NCBI GenBank assembly: GCA_016793885.1
Contig: JAEUHE010000079.1
Span: forward strand, 100,234-147,220
Direction: 5' to 3'
Source: Verrucomicrobiales bacterium
Lineage (GTDB): Bacteria > Verrucomicrobiota > Verrucomicrobiia > Limisphaerales > UBA11320
DNA length: 46,987 nucleotides
Shown here: piece after piece, positions 26,045 through 33,474 of the stretch
How the letters are laid out: each line of letters begins with the position of its first letter
Numbering within the stretch: the first letter of the stretch is position 1
Translations under genes and position numbers: made by a program
Notes under the pieces: model-generated
Databases searched by the model: none
Told to the model about the DNA's origin: nothing
What the model saw: only the letters and a program-made list of their open reading frames with translations

Positions 26045-27394
26045 CTATTTGTGAAGCAACTCAAGCACAGCAGCCGTCATGGAGCTCACACAGGCCTTGA
26101 GCGTGGGCTCGGCTACAGGGGCAAATGTGGGAGAGTGGTTGGAAGGCAGGGGCACCCCTGAACGCTCACTCTGCTCGATAAGCGCCGCATCCGTAGCTCC
26201 TACGAACCACATGCAGATGGGAATTCGATGAGCCGTGCGGCCCAACTCCGAAAAATCCTCCCCTCCCGTGATCGGCGTCTGAACGCGGACCCGATCGGAT
26301 CCAAACCACTCAGTAAAGGTTCCAGCCAAACGACGCGCCAACTTGGGGTCGTTGCTGGTCACAGGAACCGACTCTGGAGTCACTACCACGATCGGTAGCA
26401 ACGCATCGGGAACGCCTGCGGCCCGTGCCAACCCATCGCACACACGACGAATCGAGGCGACGAGCTGAGCCATCACCTTCTCGTCGAAGCTGCGAAGCGT
26501 CAGCTCCAGCTTAACCGAGTCCGAGATGATGTTGCGCTTGAGCCCACCCTGAATTGTCCCGACGGTGACCACCGCCGGAGTGCCTGGTTTCATCTCTCGA
26601 CTGACGATCGTCTGCAACGCCAACACGATCTGAGAAGCGAGCACGATGGGATCCTTGGTGGTATGAGGCGCCGAACCGTGCCCACCCACACCACGCACCT
26701 GGATATCCATCGACGTCACACTGGCGAGCAATGGCCCCTCGGCATAGCCAATCACGCCCGCCGGCAATGCGGACATGACATGCAAAGCAATCGCGTAGTC
26801 TGGCTTGGGGAATCGCGTGAACAAACCGTCCGCCAACATCGCCCGGGCTCCGGCCACGATTTCCTCAGCCGGTTGCGCCATCAGCACTAGGGTCCCAGAC
26901 CACTCGGCCTTCAGGGTCACGAGCAGCCGCGCGGTGCCGATCAAGCCGGCAATATGGGCGTCATGAGCGCAAGCGTGCATGGCCGGCTGATCCTTACCGG
27001 AAAGATCCTTCACAATATCCGTGCTGGCATACGAGACTCCGGACGCCTCCTTCACCGGAAGCCCATCCATGTCCGCGCGGACAAGCAAAGTGGGCCCCGC
27101 TCCGTTTGTCAGCACTCCCACCACCCCGGTGTTCCCGACTTTTTCGGTCACTGCAAAGCCAAGCAAACGCAGCTCACGGGCGACCAAGGCGGCCGTTTTC
27201 ACCTCCATGAACGAGAGCTCCGGGTGAGCGTGCAGATTGCGGTAGATCGCTTCGATCGGAGCATATTCCGCCTGCACCCGCTCATTCACATGCTTTCGGA
27301 GTTCCTGGGAGACCGAAGCAGCCGTGGCCTGGAACCGCGACAGGGCTGCGATCAAACTGACAAGGACGGAAAGAGTGGCGAAGTTCGATTTCAT
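26045..27394 (-). CDS. M20-family amidohydrolase/peptidase, exported
   Basis: A 449-residue di-zinc hydrolase of the aminoacylase/hippurate hydrolase type, cutting an N-acyl amino acid or similar amide. Signal-like start (NFATLSVLVSLIAALSRFQATAA) implies export. Motifs in order: YRNLHAHPELSFME, RADMDGLP, HACAHDAHIAGLIG, the catalytic QPAEEIVAGA, the lid domain RGVGGHGSAPHTTKDPI, and near the C terminus GGEDFSEL and NHSPTF. ATG at 27394 is chosen because the extended frame to 27652 runs through a repeat element and is unlike the family. The VanY gene follows 20 bases downstream; amide substrates could come from peptidoglycan, but this is inference. Confidence 0.9.
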   Translation of the reverse strand: MKSNFATLSVLVSLIAALSRFQATAASVSQELRKHVNERVQAEYAPIEAIYRNLHAHPELSFMEVKTAALVARELRLLGFAVTEKVGNTGVVGVLTNGAGPTLLVRADMDGLPVKEASGVSYASTDIVKDLSGKDQPAMHACAHDAHIAGLIGTARLLVTLKAEWSGTLVLMAQPAEEIVAGARAMLADGLFTRFPKPDYAIALHVMSALPAGVIGYAEGPLLASVTSMDIQVRGVGGHGSAPHTTKDPIVLASQIVLALQTIVSREMKPGTPAVVTVGTIQGGLKRNIISDSVKLELTLRSFDEKVMAQLVASIRRVCDGLARAAGVPDALLPIVVVTPESVPVTSNDPKLARRLAGTFTEWFGSDRVRVQTPITGGEDFSELGRTAHRIPICMWFVGATDAALIEQSERSGVPLPSNHSPTFAPVAEPTLKACVSSMTAAVLELLHK

Positions 27395-27729
27395 GAAACC
27401 CAGATTGGTGACCCAGCCTAGCCTCACGGCGCGCCATGACAACCTCAAAGCCGGGTGGCGGAGGGGTAGCCGGGTGTGATTTGAAGTGAGCGAGCTGGAA
27501 CTGATTGCATCGGAGGGGACCAAAGCGGCACAGGGGTGCACGCACTCCAAGACGCTCCGCGCGGTGGCAAAGCTATTTGGAGTGCTGTAGTCCTCTACAG
27601 CTTTCAGCACCCGACGGAGTCGGAAATACCGCTGACGAGGAAACACTCTCACCCACTTTAATCACACCCGCCTCGCTGGGCTCCCCGCGTTAGCTAATCT
27701 CTTCAAACCAGGGGTTCTCACGTGCCAAA
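27395..27729. repeat. Gap between the M20 gene and rtcR, holding a repeat element
   Basis: No gene is supported here. The core 27471-27670 is bounded by inverted termini CGGGTGTGATTTGAAGTG and CACTTTAATCACACCCG, related to the ends of the element at 11459-11690. Inside is TTTGGAGTGCTGTAGTCCTC followed by CTACAGCTTTCAGCACC, a hairpin-forming sequence typical of dispersed verrucomicrobial repeats. Confidence 0.55.
27471..27670. mobile_element. MITE-like element with CGGGTGTGATT termini
   Basis: Left end CGGGTGTGATTTGAAGTGAG at 27471-27490 and right end CACTTTAATCACACCCG at 27654-27670 pair with one or two mismatches. The internal hairpin GTGCTGTAG-TCCTC-TACAGC is near 27580-27602. It shares its terminus with the 11459 element but not its interior. 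Confidence 0.55.
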
Positions 27730-29340
27730 TCAAGTGGAACTAGCCCTCACCTCCTCCCAATCAAGCTGAAACCGGGCGAGGTACTTGCGCAGCCGATCAG
27801 CATCGTTCGCCGTTCGCCGATTCTCGCGAGTCACGGCAAACAGTTTCCTTCCCGCTTCGGAGAGGGTGGCGGATTCCCGACAAACCCGAATCACTCCGGC
27901 GAGTTGCACCCGATCGAACAGATCAAGCTCCTTGAGACGTTTGGGACCCACCAGCGCGAGCAGCGTGGCGTCATCATCCCCTTCATCCCGTGCCTCGCTC
28001 CACGCCACGCGGAGACGGGTCACTTCACCGGACAGCACCTCGCGGGTGATTCTTCCTCCCGACGCGAGGGTCGCCATTCGGGTAACACAGGCATTGAGGT
28101 CCCGGAAGTTGGCCGACCAGCGAGCGGCCGGAGACCGAGCAAATTCGAGGAAGGCCTCGCGCACTTCCTTGCTGAGCGTGACCCGCTGACCGGATTTCCG
28201 CGCATACTGGTCAAGTTCGTAATCTAGATTGGGTTCAATATCCTCCGGACGCTCCCGTAATCCAGGCAACTGGAAGGTCCAGAGATTGATTCGAGCCAAC
28301 AAATCCTCACGAAAACGTCCCTCCCGCACACTCTGGAGCAGATCGCGGTTCGTCCCCGCGATCAGCTGAAAATCGCTCCTCACCTCCTCATCCCCCCCAA
28401 AGGGGAGAAAACGCTTCTCCTCAAGCGCGCGCAAGAGCATCGCCTGCTCGTCGGCCCCCAGTTCGCCGATCTCATCCAGGAACAACACACCTCGATCGGC
28501 CGTGCGCAACAACCCAGCCCGATCCTTTTGGGCTCCCGTAAACGCCCCTTTCACATGACCGAACAACGCGCTCATCGCGGAATCCCCGCGCAAGGTGGCG
28601 CAGTTGACATCCACAAATCCGCCCTCGAGCTGGTGCCGGGATTTCTTGAGTTCGTAGATGCGGCGAGCCAGCTGTGATTTACCGGCACCCGTAGGTCCGG
28701 TCAGCAAGATCGGCTCCCGAGCCTGGATCGCCACATGTTCAATCTGCTCGATAAGCTCATTGAACCGGGCGTTGCGAGTGGCGATTCCCGACTTCAAAAA
28801 GGTGCGGGCTTCACGCTGCTCCGTGCCGAAGCGCGAGGCCAGGCGATCATACTTGGACAAATCGAGATCGATGATGGCGAACTTGCCGTCGGCTCCACGT
28901 CGCTTGGAATCCAACGGGGCGCTCTGCACCAGCCGCGCGGGAAAATGCCGCGATTCCGTCAGCAAGAACAAACAGATCTGCTGCACGTGGGTGCCGGTGG
29001 TGATATGAATCAGGTATTCCTCTTCGTCCGGTTTGAAGGGATAAGCCCGAGCGAAGTCATGCAATGCAGCATAGACCTCCTCAAAATCCCAGGGATCCCG
29101 CAGCGGCTGCGGCGTTCCGCGTGCAATGATGGATTCGGACACCCGTCGCAGGTCCGACAAGACCACATTGGCGATATTCTGAAACTGAGGGTCGTAGATC
29201 AGCTCGAACCGATCCACCGGCAGCTCCGGATGCTTGCACAAGGAAACCGTCGGACGCCATTTAGACCACCGCTCTTCGTGGTAGCCGAAGTCCAACACAC
29301 TCCCCAGCAGTCCAATCACGACTCGTTTCTTGGTTGCCAT
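27730..29340 (-). CDS. rtcR: RtcR, CARF-domain sigma-54 activator of the RNA repair operon
   Basis: A 536-residue transcription activator. Residues 1-185 are the CARF-like sensor (VVIGLLGSVLDFG at the start, HITTGTHVQQICLFLLTE at 112-129), which in Escherichia coli senses RNA fragments with 2',3'-cyclic phosphate ends. Residues 186-430 are the AAA+ domain: Walker A GPTGAGKS at 215-222, the sigma-54 contact loop GAFTGA at 265-270, Walker B GVLFLDEIGEL near 284. The C-terminal 60 residues form the DNA-binding part (LSEAGRKLFAVTRENRRTAN). It is divergent from ro60, whose promoter has a sigma-54 core 140 bases away, so ro60, the Y RNAs and rtcB are the expected targets. Confidence 0.96.
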   Translation of the reverse strand: MATKKRVVIGLLGSVLDFGYHEERWSKWRPTVSLCKHPELPVDRFELIYDPQFQNIANVVLSDLRRVSESIIARGTPQPLRDPWDFEEVYAALHDFARAYPFKPDEEEYLIHITTGTHVQQICLFLLTESRHFPARLVQSAPLDSKRRGADGKFAIIDLDLSKYDRLASRFGTEQREARTFLKSGIATRNARFNELIEQIEHVAIQAREPILLTGPTGAGKSQLARRIYELKKSRHQLEGGFVDVNCATLRGDSAMSALFGHVKGAFTGAQKDRAGLLRTADRGVLFLDEIGELGADEQAMLLRALEEKRFLPFGGDEEVRSDFQLIAGTNRDLLQSVREGRFREDLLARINLWTFQLPGLRERPEDIEPNLDYELDQYARKSGQRVTLSKEVREAFLEFARSPAARWSANFRDLNACVTRMATLASGGRITREVLSGEVTRLRVAWSEARDEGDDDATLLALVGPKRLKELDLFDRVQLAGVIRVCRESATLSEAGRKLFAVTRENRRTANDADRLRKYLARFQLDWEEVRASST

Positions 29341-29479
29341 AGCTTTAATTCGCTTACATTAGCTTATCGGCTACTCGCTTGAAGAGGCAAATCGTTTCGA
29401 CAGAGGGCCCAACCTACTAAAGAGGACGTTTTCTGCGCGTTTTCAGCATTTCCACGAGTTCGGGGCCATCATCTCGAGG
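29341..29479. promoter_or_regulatory. rtcR-ro60 divergent regulatory region
   Basis: The region between the rtcR start and the -24 element should hold the RtcR enhancer and the rtcR promoter. Direct repeats TTCGCTTA and CTCGCTTG at about 29349 and 29373, and TTAGCTTAT between them, are possible activator sites, but no clean inverted repeat is visible. Confidence 0.35.
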
Positions 29480-29497
29480 TTGGCATGCGCCTTGCAA
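29480..29497 (+). promoter_or_regulatory. Sigma-54 promoter (-24/-12) of the ro60-Y RNA-rtcB operon
   Basis: TTGGCATGCGCCTTGCAA matches the consensus TGGCAYrNNNNYTGCA. The GG at 29482-29483 and GC at 29494-29495 are separated by 10 bases as required. Transcription should start near 29507, leaving a leader of about 23 bases before ATG 29530. It fits the divergent RtcR activator. Confidence 0.85.
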
Positions 29498-29529
29498 TAG
29501 GGTCGGCAGAACGAGACGAAAGAATCGAT

Positions 29530-31092
29530 ATGGCCAACAAGAACTTATTCCGATCCCAGCGAGGAGCACTGCTCCCGCAAACGGATGCCACCAATCAAGA
29601 GGGTGCCCCGGCCTATGCGTTCGGCCCGAGGCACGCCCTCGCGCAGTATGTCGCAACGGGTTGCTTGAACTCCACCTTCTACGCCTCCGCGAAGGACCAA
29701 TTGCAGCAACTCCTGAGCTTGGCGCGAGACGTCGATGATCCGTTTCTCGCGAAAGCGGCGGTTTACGCCCGAACCAAGGGATTCATGAAGGATACCCCGG
29801 CGGTGCTCTGCGCCCTCCTGGCGACCCGCGATACTCAGCTTCTGCGACGGGTTTTCGATCGGGTGATCGACGATGGAAAAATGCTCCGGAACTTTGTGCA
29901 GGTCATGCGCTCCGGAGCCGTGGGACGCAAGTCTCTCGGCACGGTGCCGAAAAAGCTGGCTCAGGGCTGGTTGGAGTCCAGAACCGACGAGCAACTGTTT
30001 CGGGCGTCGGTTGGGAACGACCCCTCCATGGCGGACCTGATCAAGTTGGTTCACCCGAAACCGAACAGTCCACAGCGCGAGGCCCTGTATGGATACCTGC
30101 TCGAGCGAAAGCACGAAGCCACCGCACTGCCCGAAATCGTCAAACAGTTCGAGGCGTTTAAGGCGGCCGTTCCCAACCAGCGAGGTGTGGTGCCGGAGGT
30201 ACCGTTCCAAATGCTCACGGCGCTCAACCTCGGTCAAACGGAATGGGCGGCAATCGCAAAACAGGCGCCTTGGCAGATGACTCGCATGAATCTGAACACC
30301 TTCGCTCGTCACGGGGTTTTCAACGATCGAGCTATGGTTAACACGGTCGCTCAGCGACTCAAGGATCCGAGTGCCGTCCGACGCGCTCGAGCGTTTCCGT
30401 ATCAGCTGCTGGCCGCGTTTCGGTCGGCCGGGAACGAGGTGCCCAGCCCGATTTTAGAAGCACTGCAGGACGCCATGGAGGTGGCAACCGAGAACGTGCC
30501 CCGTCTCGAGGGAAAGATCTATGTGTGTCCGGATGTCTCCGGCTCCATGAGTTCCCCGGTGACGGGGCACCGGAAGGGGGCGACGAGCTCGGTGCGGTGC
30601 ATCGATGTAGCTGCTCTGGTGGCCGCTTCCATCCTGCGACAGAATCCGCAGGCCGAAGTCCTGCCGTTCGAGTCGAACGTCGTGCCGGTGCGTCTGAACG
30701 CCCGCGACAGCATCATGACGAATGCAGAGAAGTTGGCTGCAGTGGGCGGAGGCGGAACGAACTGTTCCGCCCCGCTGGCCGAGTTGAACCGCCGCCAAGC
30801 GAAGGGCGACCTGGTCGTGTTCATCTCCGACAACGAATCGTGGGTGGACGCGACCAATGGCCGCGGAACCGGGACAATGCGCGAGTGGACCGTGTTTAAG
30901 CGGTTTAATCCGCAGGCTCAGTTGGTCTGTATCGATCTTCAGCCTTCGGCGACCACGCAGGCGAACGAGGGAGAATCGGTATTGAACGTCGGAGGATTTT
31001 CCGACCAAGTCTTCGAGGTGATCGCCGCCTTCACGGAAGGCCGCCTCGGGGCCGAGCATTGGGTGGGCGTCATGGACGCCATCTCTTTGTAG
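29530..31092 (+). CDS. rsr: TROVE-domain RNA-binding protein, Ro60/Rsr
   Basis: A 520-residue homologue of the Ro60 autoantigen, a ring of HEAT-like repeats that binds Y RNAs on its outer surface and misfolded RNA ends in the central hole. The TROVE domain covers about 15-320 (FGPRHALAQYVATGCLNSTFY, AVYARTKGFMKDTPAVL, RMNLNTFARHGVF). The von Willebrand A domain follows, with MIDAS residues Asp335, Ser337 and Ser339 in PDVSGSMSS and a GGGGTN motif further on. The upstream frame to 29485 overlaps the -12 promoter element, so ATG 29530 is the start. Two candidate Y RNAs and rtcB follow on the same strand. Confidence 0.95.
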   Translation: MANKNLFRSQRGALLPQTDATNQEGAPAYAFGPRHALAQYVATGCLNSTFYASAKDQLQQLLSLARDVDDPFLAKAAVYARTKGFMKDTPAVLCALLATRDTQLLRRVFDRVIDDGKMLRNFVQVMRSGAVGRKSLGTVPKKLAQGWLESRTDEQLFRASVGNDPSMADLIKLVHPKPNSPQREALYGYLLERKHEATALPEIVKQFEAFKAAVPNQRGVVPEVPFQMLTALNLGQTEWAAIAKQAPWQMTRMNLNTFARHGVFNDRAMVNTVAQRLKDPSAVRRARAFPYQLLAAFRSAGNEVPSPILEALQDAMEVATENVPRLEGKIYVCPDVSGSMSSPVTGHRKGATSSVRCIDVAALVAASILRQNPQAEVLPFESNVVPVRLNARDSIMTNAEKLAAVGGGGTNCSAPLAELNRRQAKGDLVVFISDNESWVDATNGRGTGTMREWTVFKRFNPQAQLVCIDLQPSATTQANEGESVLNVGGFSDQVFEVIAAFTEGRLGAEHWVGVMDAISL

Positions 31093-31101
31093 GACGCCAC
31101 C

Positions 31102-31145
31102 GGAGGGCGGAGCAGCACAGCAAGCTGTGACTGTTTCCGCCCTCC
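31102..31145 (+). terminator. Hairpin at the end of rsr
   Basis: GGAGGGCGG at 31102-31110 pairs perfectly with CCGCCCTCC at 31137-31145, with an inner ACAGC-AA-GCTGT hairpin. No T tract follows, so it is either a weak or attenuating terminator or a processing structure between rsr and the Y RNAs. Confidence 0.5.
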
Positions 31146-31160
31146 TCGAAAGACGAATTT

Positions 31161-31224
31161 GCGGTTCGAATGCCGCCGAGACTACACGAAACCAAACCGT
31201 CTCGGTAACCTTTTGTCGAACCGC
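31161..31224 (+). ncRNA. Candidate Y RNA 1 (YrlB-like)
   Basis: A 64-base stem-loop with a perfect 9-bp outer helix GCGGTTCGA (31161-31169)/TCGAACCGC (31216-31224), an asymmetric internal loop ATGCCG on the 5' side and TAACCTTTTG on the 3' side, then a perfect 7-bp helix CCGAGAC (31176-31182)/GTCTCGG (31199-31205) and a 16-base loop. The bulged helix recalls the Ro60 site of animal Y RNAs (GGUCCGAUGG and CUAAAUUUGAC). The strand motifs CGAATGCCG and TTTGTCG recur in the neighbouring RNA. The gene sits between ro60 and rtcB, the known place of Y RNAs. True ends may extend past this core. Function is inferred: scaffold and gate for Ro60. Confidence 0.75.
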
Positions 31225-31262
31225 TCTTAATAACGGGCTCTCGTCGAGGGCCAAGTCAGATT

Positions 31263-31394
31263 TGTGACGAATGCCGATGGAACTACATCTCTAAAGAAGA
31301 CGCGGTTCCGGGTTCGAGTCCCGGTGGCTCCAACAGATGGGGCCATAGCTCAATGGTAGAGCACGAAAACGTTTCATCACTCTTTGTCGTCACA
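31263..31394 (+). ncRNA. Candidate Y RNA 2 with permuted tRNA mimic (YrlA-like)
   Basis: A 132-base RNA. Outer helix TGTGACGA (31263-31270)/TCGTCACA (31387-31394), internal loop ATGCC / ACTCTTTG, inner helix GATGGAAC (31276-31283)/GTTTCATC (31371-31378) with one G-U pair. Enclosed is a tRNA in permuted order: T stem CCGGG 31308-31312, T loop TTCGAGT, CCCGG 31320-31324; acceptor 3' strand TGGCTCC 31325-31331; loop AACAGAT; acceptor 5' strand GGGGCCA 31339-31345, pairing over 7 bp with one G-U; then D stem GCTC 31348-31351 and GAGC 31359-31362 around AATGGTA. This is the architecture of the YrlA class, where the anticodon end opens into the Ro60-binding stem. It ends 16 bases before the rtcB start chosen here. 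Confidence 0.82.
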
Positions 31395-31410
31395 TACTTT
31401 TGCAATAGAT

Positions 31411-32922
31411 ATGGAAACTGCCACAAACCAAATGAGCATCCAATCCACCGGCGAAGCGACGGGATTTCTCCCAGCGCCGGAGAACAAAGGAAAACCGATC
31501 ACCGTCATCGGAACCAAGGCCATCCGCGACGGCTTCGATGCCAAGTGCCTCGAGCAAGCGTTGAACTCACGCGGTGCGCCCGGTGTGACGGATCTGGTGC
31601 TGAACCCCGATGCCCATGCAGGCTATGGAGCCCCGGTCGGTTGCGTGCTCGTGTCCCCGACCCATGTGTATCCGGGGCCGGTGGGGGTGGATATCAAATG
31701 CTCCATGAGCCTGCTGCAGCTGGATCTTCCCGCCGCCGCGATCGAGGATAGGCCGACCCGCCGGGCGCTCATTGACGCCATTCTGGAGCGCACTCCAACC
31801 GGCGCAGGTAAGGGCCAGCGTTCCGTCAAGAAAGGGCGCGCGGTCGACAGTGCGCTAGGCCGTCGCGTTGCGATCGAAGGCGCTTCAGTCGGGGTCTGTC
31901 ACGAACTCGGGATCCCGCCCGAGTGGGCGACCCGCTGCGAGGATTCCTTTCACCTGGGCCACAACAACCAAAGCGGCGATCTCGCCGAGCGCCTCGAGTT
32001 CCTCCTCTCGACTGGCCGCTTCGCCAAATTCGAAGACAAGGTGCGTCAACTCGGTTCCTACGGCGGCGGAAACCACTTTGGAGAATGCGAGACGGTGCAG
32101 GTGGGAACTGACGAACGGGCCCGGCGCGCCGCCGAGGTCTTCGGACTGCGCGATGGGCACGTGGCGTTTCTTTCCCACTGCGGATCTCGCGGGTTCGGGT
32201 ATCAGCTCGCGAATGATCAGTTTCGGGTGCTCCAAAGCAAGTTTGCCACTTGGGACATCCCTCTACCGGGTGGGGATCGCGAATTGGTCTATGCCCCTCT
32301 CGGCACTCCCGAGGCGAACGACTATCTGAATGACATGGCCTTGGGTGCCAACTTTGCGACCGTGAATCATCTCTTGATCAATGCTCTGGTGTTGGAGGCA
32401 TTCCAAGAGGTGCTACCCGGAGCCCGTGGATCCCTCGTGTACTTCATTAGCCACAATATCGCCCGACGCGAGATCGTCGAGAATCGCGAATGCTGGGTTC
32501 ATCGAAAGGGAGCCACCCGGGCCTTTCCCGCCCACCATTATGCCCTGAAAGAAACACCGTTTTATGAAACCGGGCATCCGATCCTATTGCCGGGCAACCC
32601 GACGGCGGGATCCTGCGTGATGGTGGCCGATCCTGGCGCCGCTAAGAGCTGCTATAGCGTAAACCACGGCGCAGGCCGAGCCAAGGGGCGCAAGGCGGCA
32701 ATCCGGGAACTGGACCAGTCAACGGTGGATCAAGAGTTTGCCGCTCACGATATCCTGACCAACTGCCGCACCTATCCGAAGGACGAGGCTCCGGCGGCCT
32801 ACAAGGACTTCAACGAAGTCCTCAGCTCAGTCCGGCTCGCTGGCCTGGCCAGTGAAGTGGCGCGGCTGCGCGCCCGCTTCGTGATCAAGGATTCCGAGGA
32901 CAGCCTGAAAGGGGCAGCCTAG
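31411..32922 (+). CDS. rtcB: RtcB-family RNA ligase
   Basis: A 503-residue GTP- and Mn2+-dependent ligase joining 2',3'-cyclic phosphate or 3'-phosphate ends to 5'-OH ends. Active-site blocks: NPDAHAGYGAPVGCV near 66-79, VGVDIKC with Asp94 and Cys97, GGGNHFGE (Asn221, His222), LSHCGSRGFG (His256), ISHNIARRE (His348), HRKGATRAFPA, and the guanylylated His419 in VNHGAGRAKGR. GVDIKCSM differs from the more usual GVDIGCGM, and the overall length exceeds the E. coli enzyme, so it is a divergent clade. ATG 31411 is used; ATG 31432 is an alternative. The TTG at 31384 would lie inside the Y RNA. No rtcA follows. Confidence 0.93.
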   Translation: METATNQMSIQSTGEATGFLPAPENKGKPITVIGTKAIRDGFDAKCLEQALNSRGAPGVTDLVLNPDAHAGYGAPVGCVLVSPTHVYPGPVGVDIKCSMSLLQLDLPAAAIEDRPTRRALIDAILERTPTGAGKGQRSVKKGRAVDSALGRRVAIEGASVGVCHELGIPPEWATRCEDSFHLGHNNQSGDLAERLEFLLSTGRFAKFEDKVRQLGSYGGGNHFGECETVQVGTDERARRAAEVFGLRDGHVAFLSHCGSRGFGYQLANDQFRVLQSKFATWDIPLPGGDRELVYAPLGTPEANDYLNDMALGANFATVNHLLINALVLEAFQEVLPGARGSLVYFISHNIARREIVENRECWVHRKGATRAFPAHHYALKETPFYETGHPILLPGNPTAGSCVMVADPGAAKSCYSVNHGAGRAKGRKAAIRELDQSTVDQEFAAHDILTNCRTYPKDEAPAAYKDFNEVLSSVRLAGLASEVARLRARFVIKDSEDSLKGAA

Positions 32923-33270
32923 AAGTTCCTGCTTGGGGCGTTCCCGTCGGCGTACGGAGTTTCCACTTCAGTGGGGGCGGCGTGCGTTCAGCGGTTCAGG
33001 CAGGAACTCGCCACCAATGCACGTAAGCCGACCGAGCTGGCCAGAACCTGAGTTTTTGCCCACGGAACACACAGAACACACGGATGAAACCAAGCCCACT
33101 GGCAGCCCGGTCAGAATAAAATCACCTCACCGGATTTCAGGTCCCATCCGTGTGATCCGCGTGATCCGTGGGCCAAATCGCCTCTTTCCCTGTTCCCAGT
33201 TCAGGGGCGGTTGCGAGTGTAACCTTTTTCCCATCCGTGGCTCGGTGCCAGCAGAAGGAACTTTGATACG
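32923..33270. repeat. Gap after rtcB with palindromic and dispersed repeats
   Basis: No gene is supported. Just after rtcB, GAAGTTCCTGC (from 32921) and GCAGGAACTC (33001 onward) are inverted, enclosing CCACTTCAGTGGGGGCGG; this may end the rtcB transcript. ACACACGGATGAAACC at about 33073 and TCCGTGTGATCCGCGTGATC at about 33149 form another inverted pair of the widely dispersed CGGAT/ATCCGTG type. Confidence 0.5.
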
Positions 33271-33474
33271 ATGACACTGGAACGAATCATTCGAATGGCG
33301 GCCGGGACCTTCGTCCTGTCGAGCTTGGCGCTGGCCCATTATCATAGCCCCAACTGGCTGTGGTTTACGGCCTTTGTAGGCTTCAACCTGCTCCAATCGT
33401 CCATGACGGGTTTCTGCCCGCTGGAAATCGTGCTTAAGAAACTCGGTGTCGGGAAGCAGCAGGGTTGCTGCTAG
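33271..33474 (+). CDS. DUF2892 (YgaP-type) small inner-membrane protein
   Basis: A 67-residue protein. The start TLERIIRMAAGTFVLSSLAL and the segment NWLWFTAFVGFNLLQSSMTG are two membrane helices with the FCPLEIVLKKLG block between and after them, as in the DUF2892 family and in the C terminus of YgaP rhodanese. The terminal QQGCC adds a cysteine pair. Role in the family is unclear; sulphur or persulphide handling is suggested only by fused relatives. ATG 33271. Its TAG overlaps the convergent GH29 stop in the four bases CTAG at 33471-33474. Confidence 0.9.
   Translation: MTLERIIRMAAGTFVLSSLALAHYHSPNWLWFTAFVGFNLLQSSMTGFCPLEIVLKKLGVGKQQGCC

Noticed and set aside
27395..27652. N-terminal extension of the M20 hydrolase
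   Set aside because: It runs through a repeat element, and ATG 27394 starts a normal signal peptide.
27730..29340. CRISPR-associated regulator because of the CARF domain
   Set aside because: Sigma-54 AAA+ domain and ro60-rtcB neighbours mark it as RtcR; no CRISPR repeats or cas genes seen.
29485..29529. Earlier Ro60 start
   Set aside because: It overlaps the -12 element of the sigma-54 promoter.
31308..31362. Functional permuted tRNA gene
   Set aside because: The T and D arms and acceptor pair as in tRNA, but the anticodon end opens into an extended Y-type stem, and it sits between ro60 and rtcB. A Y RNA mimic explains more.
31384..31410. RtcB start at TTG 31384
   Set aside because: It lies inside the 3' strand of the YrlA-like RNA; ATG 31411 (or 31432) is more credible.
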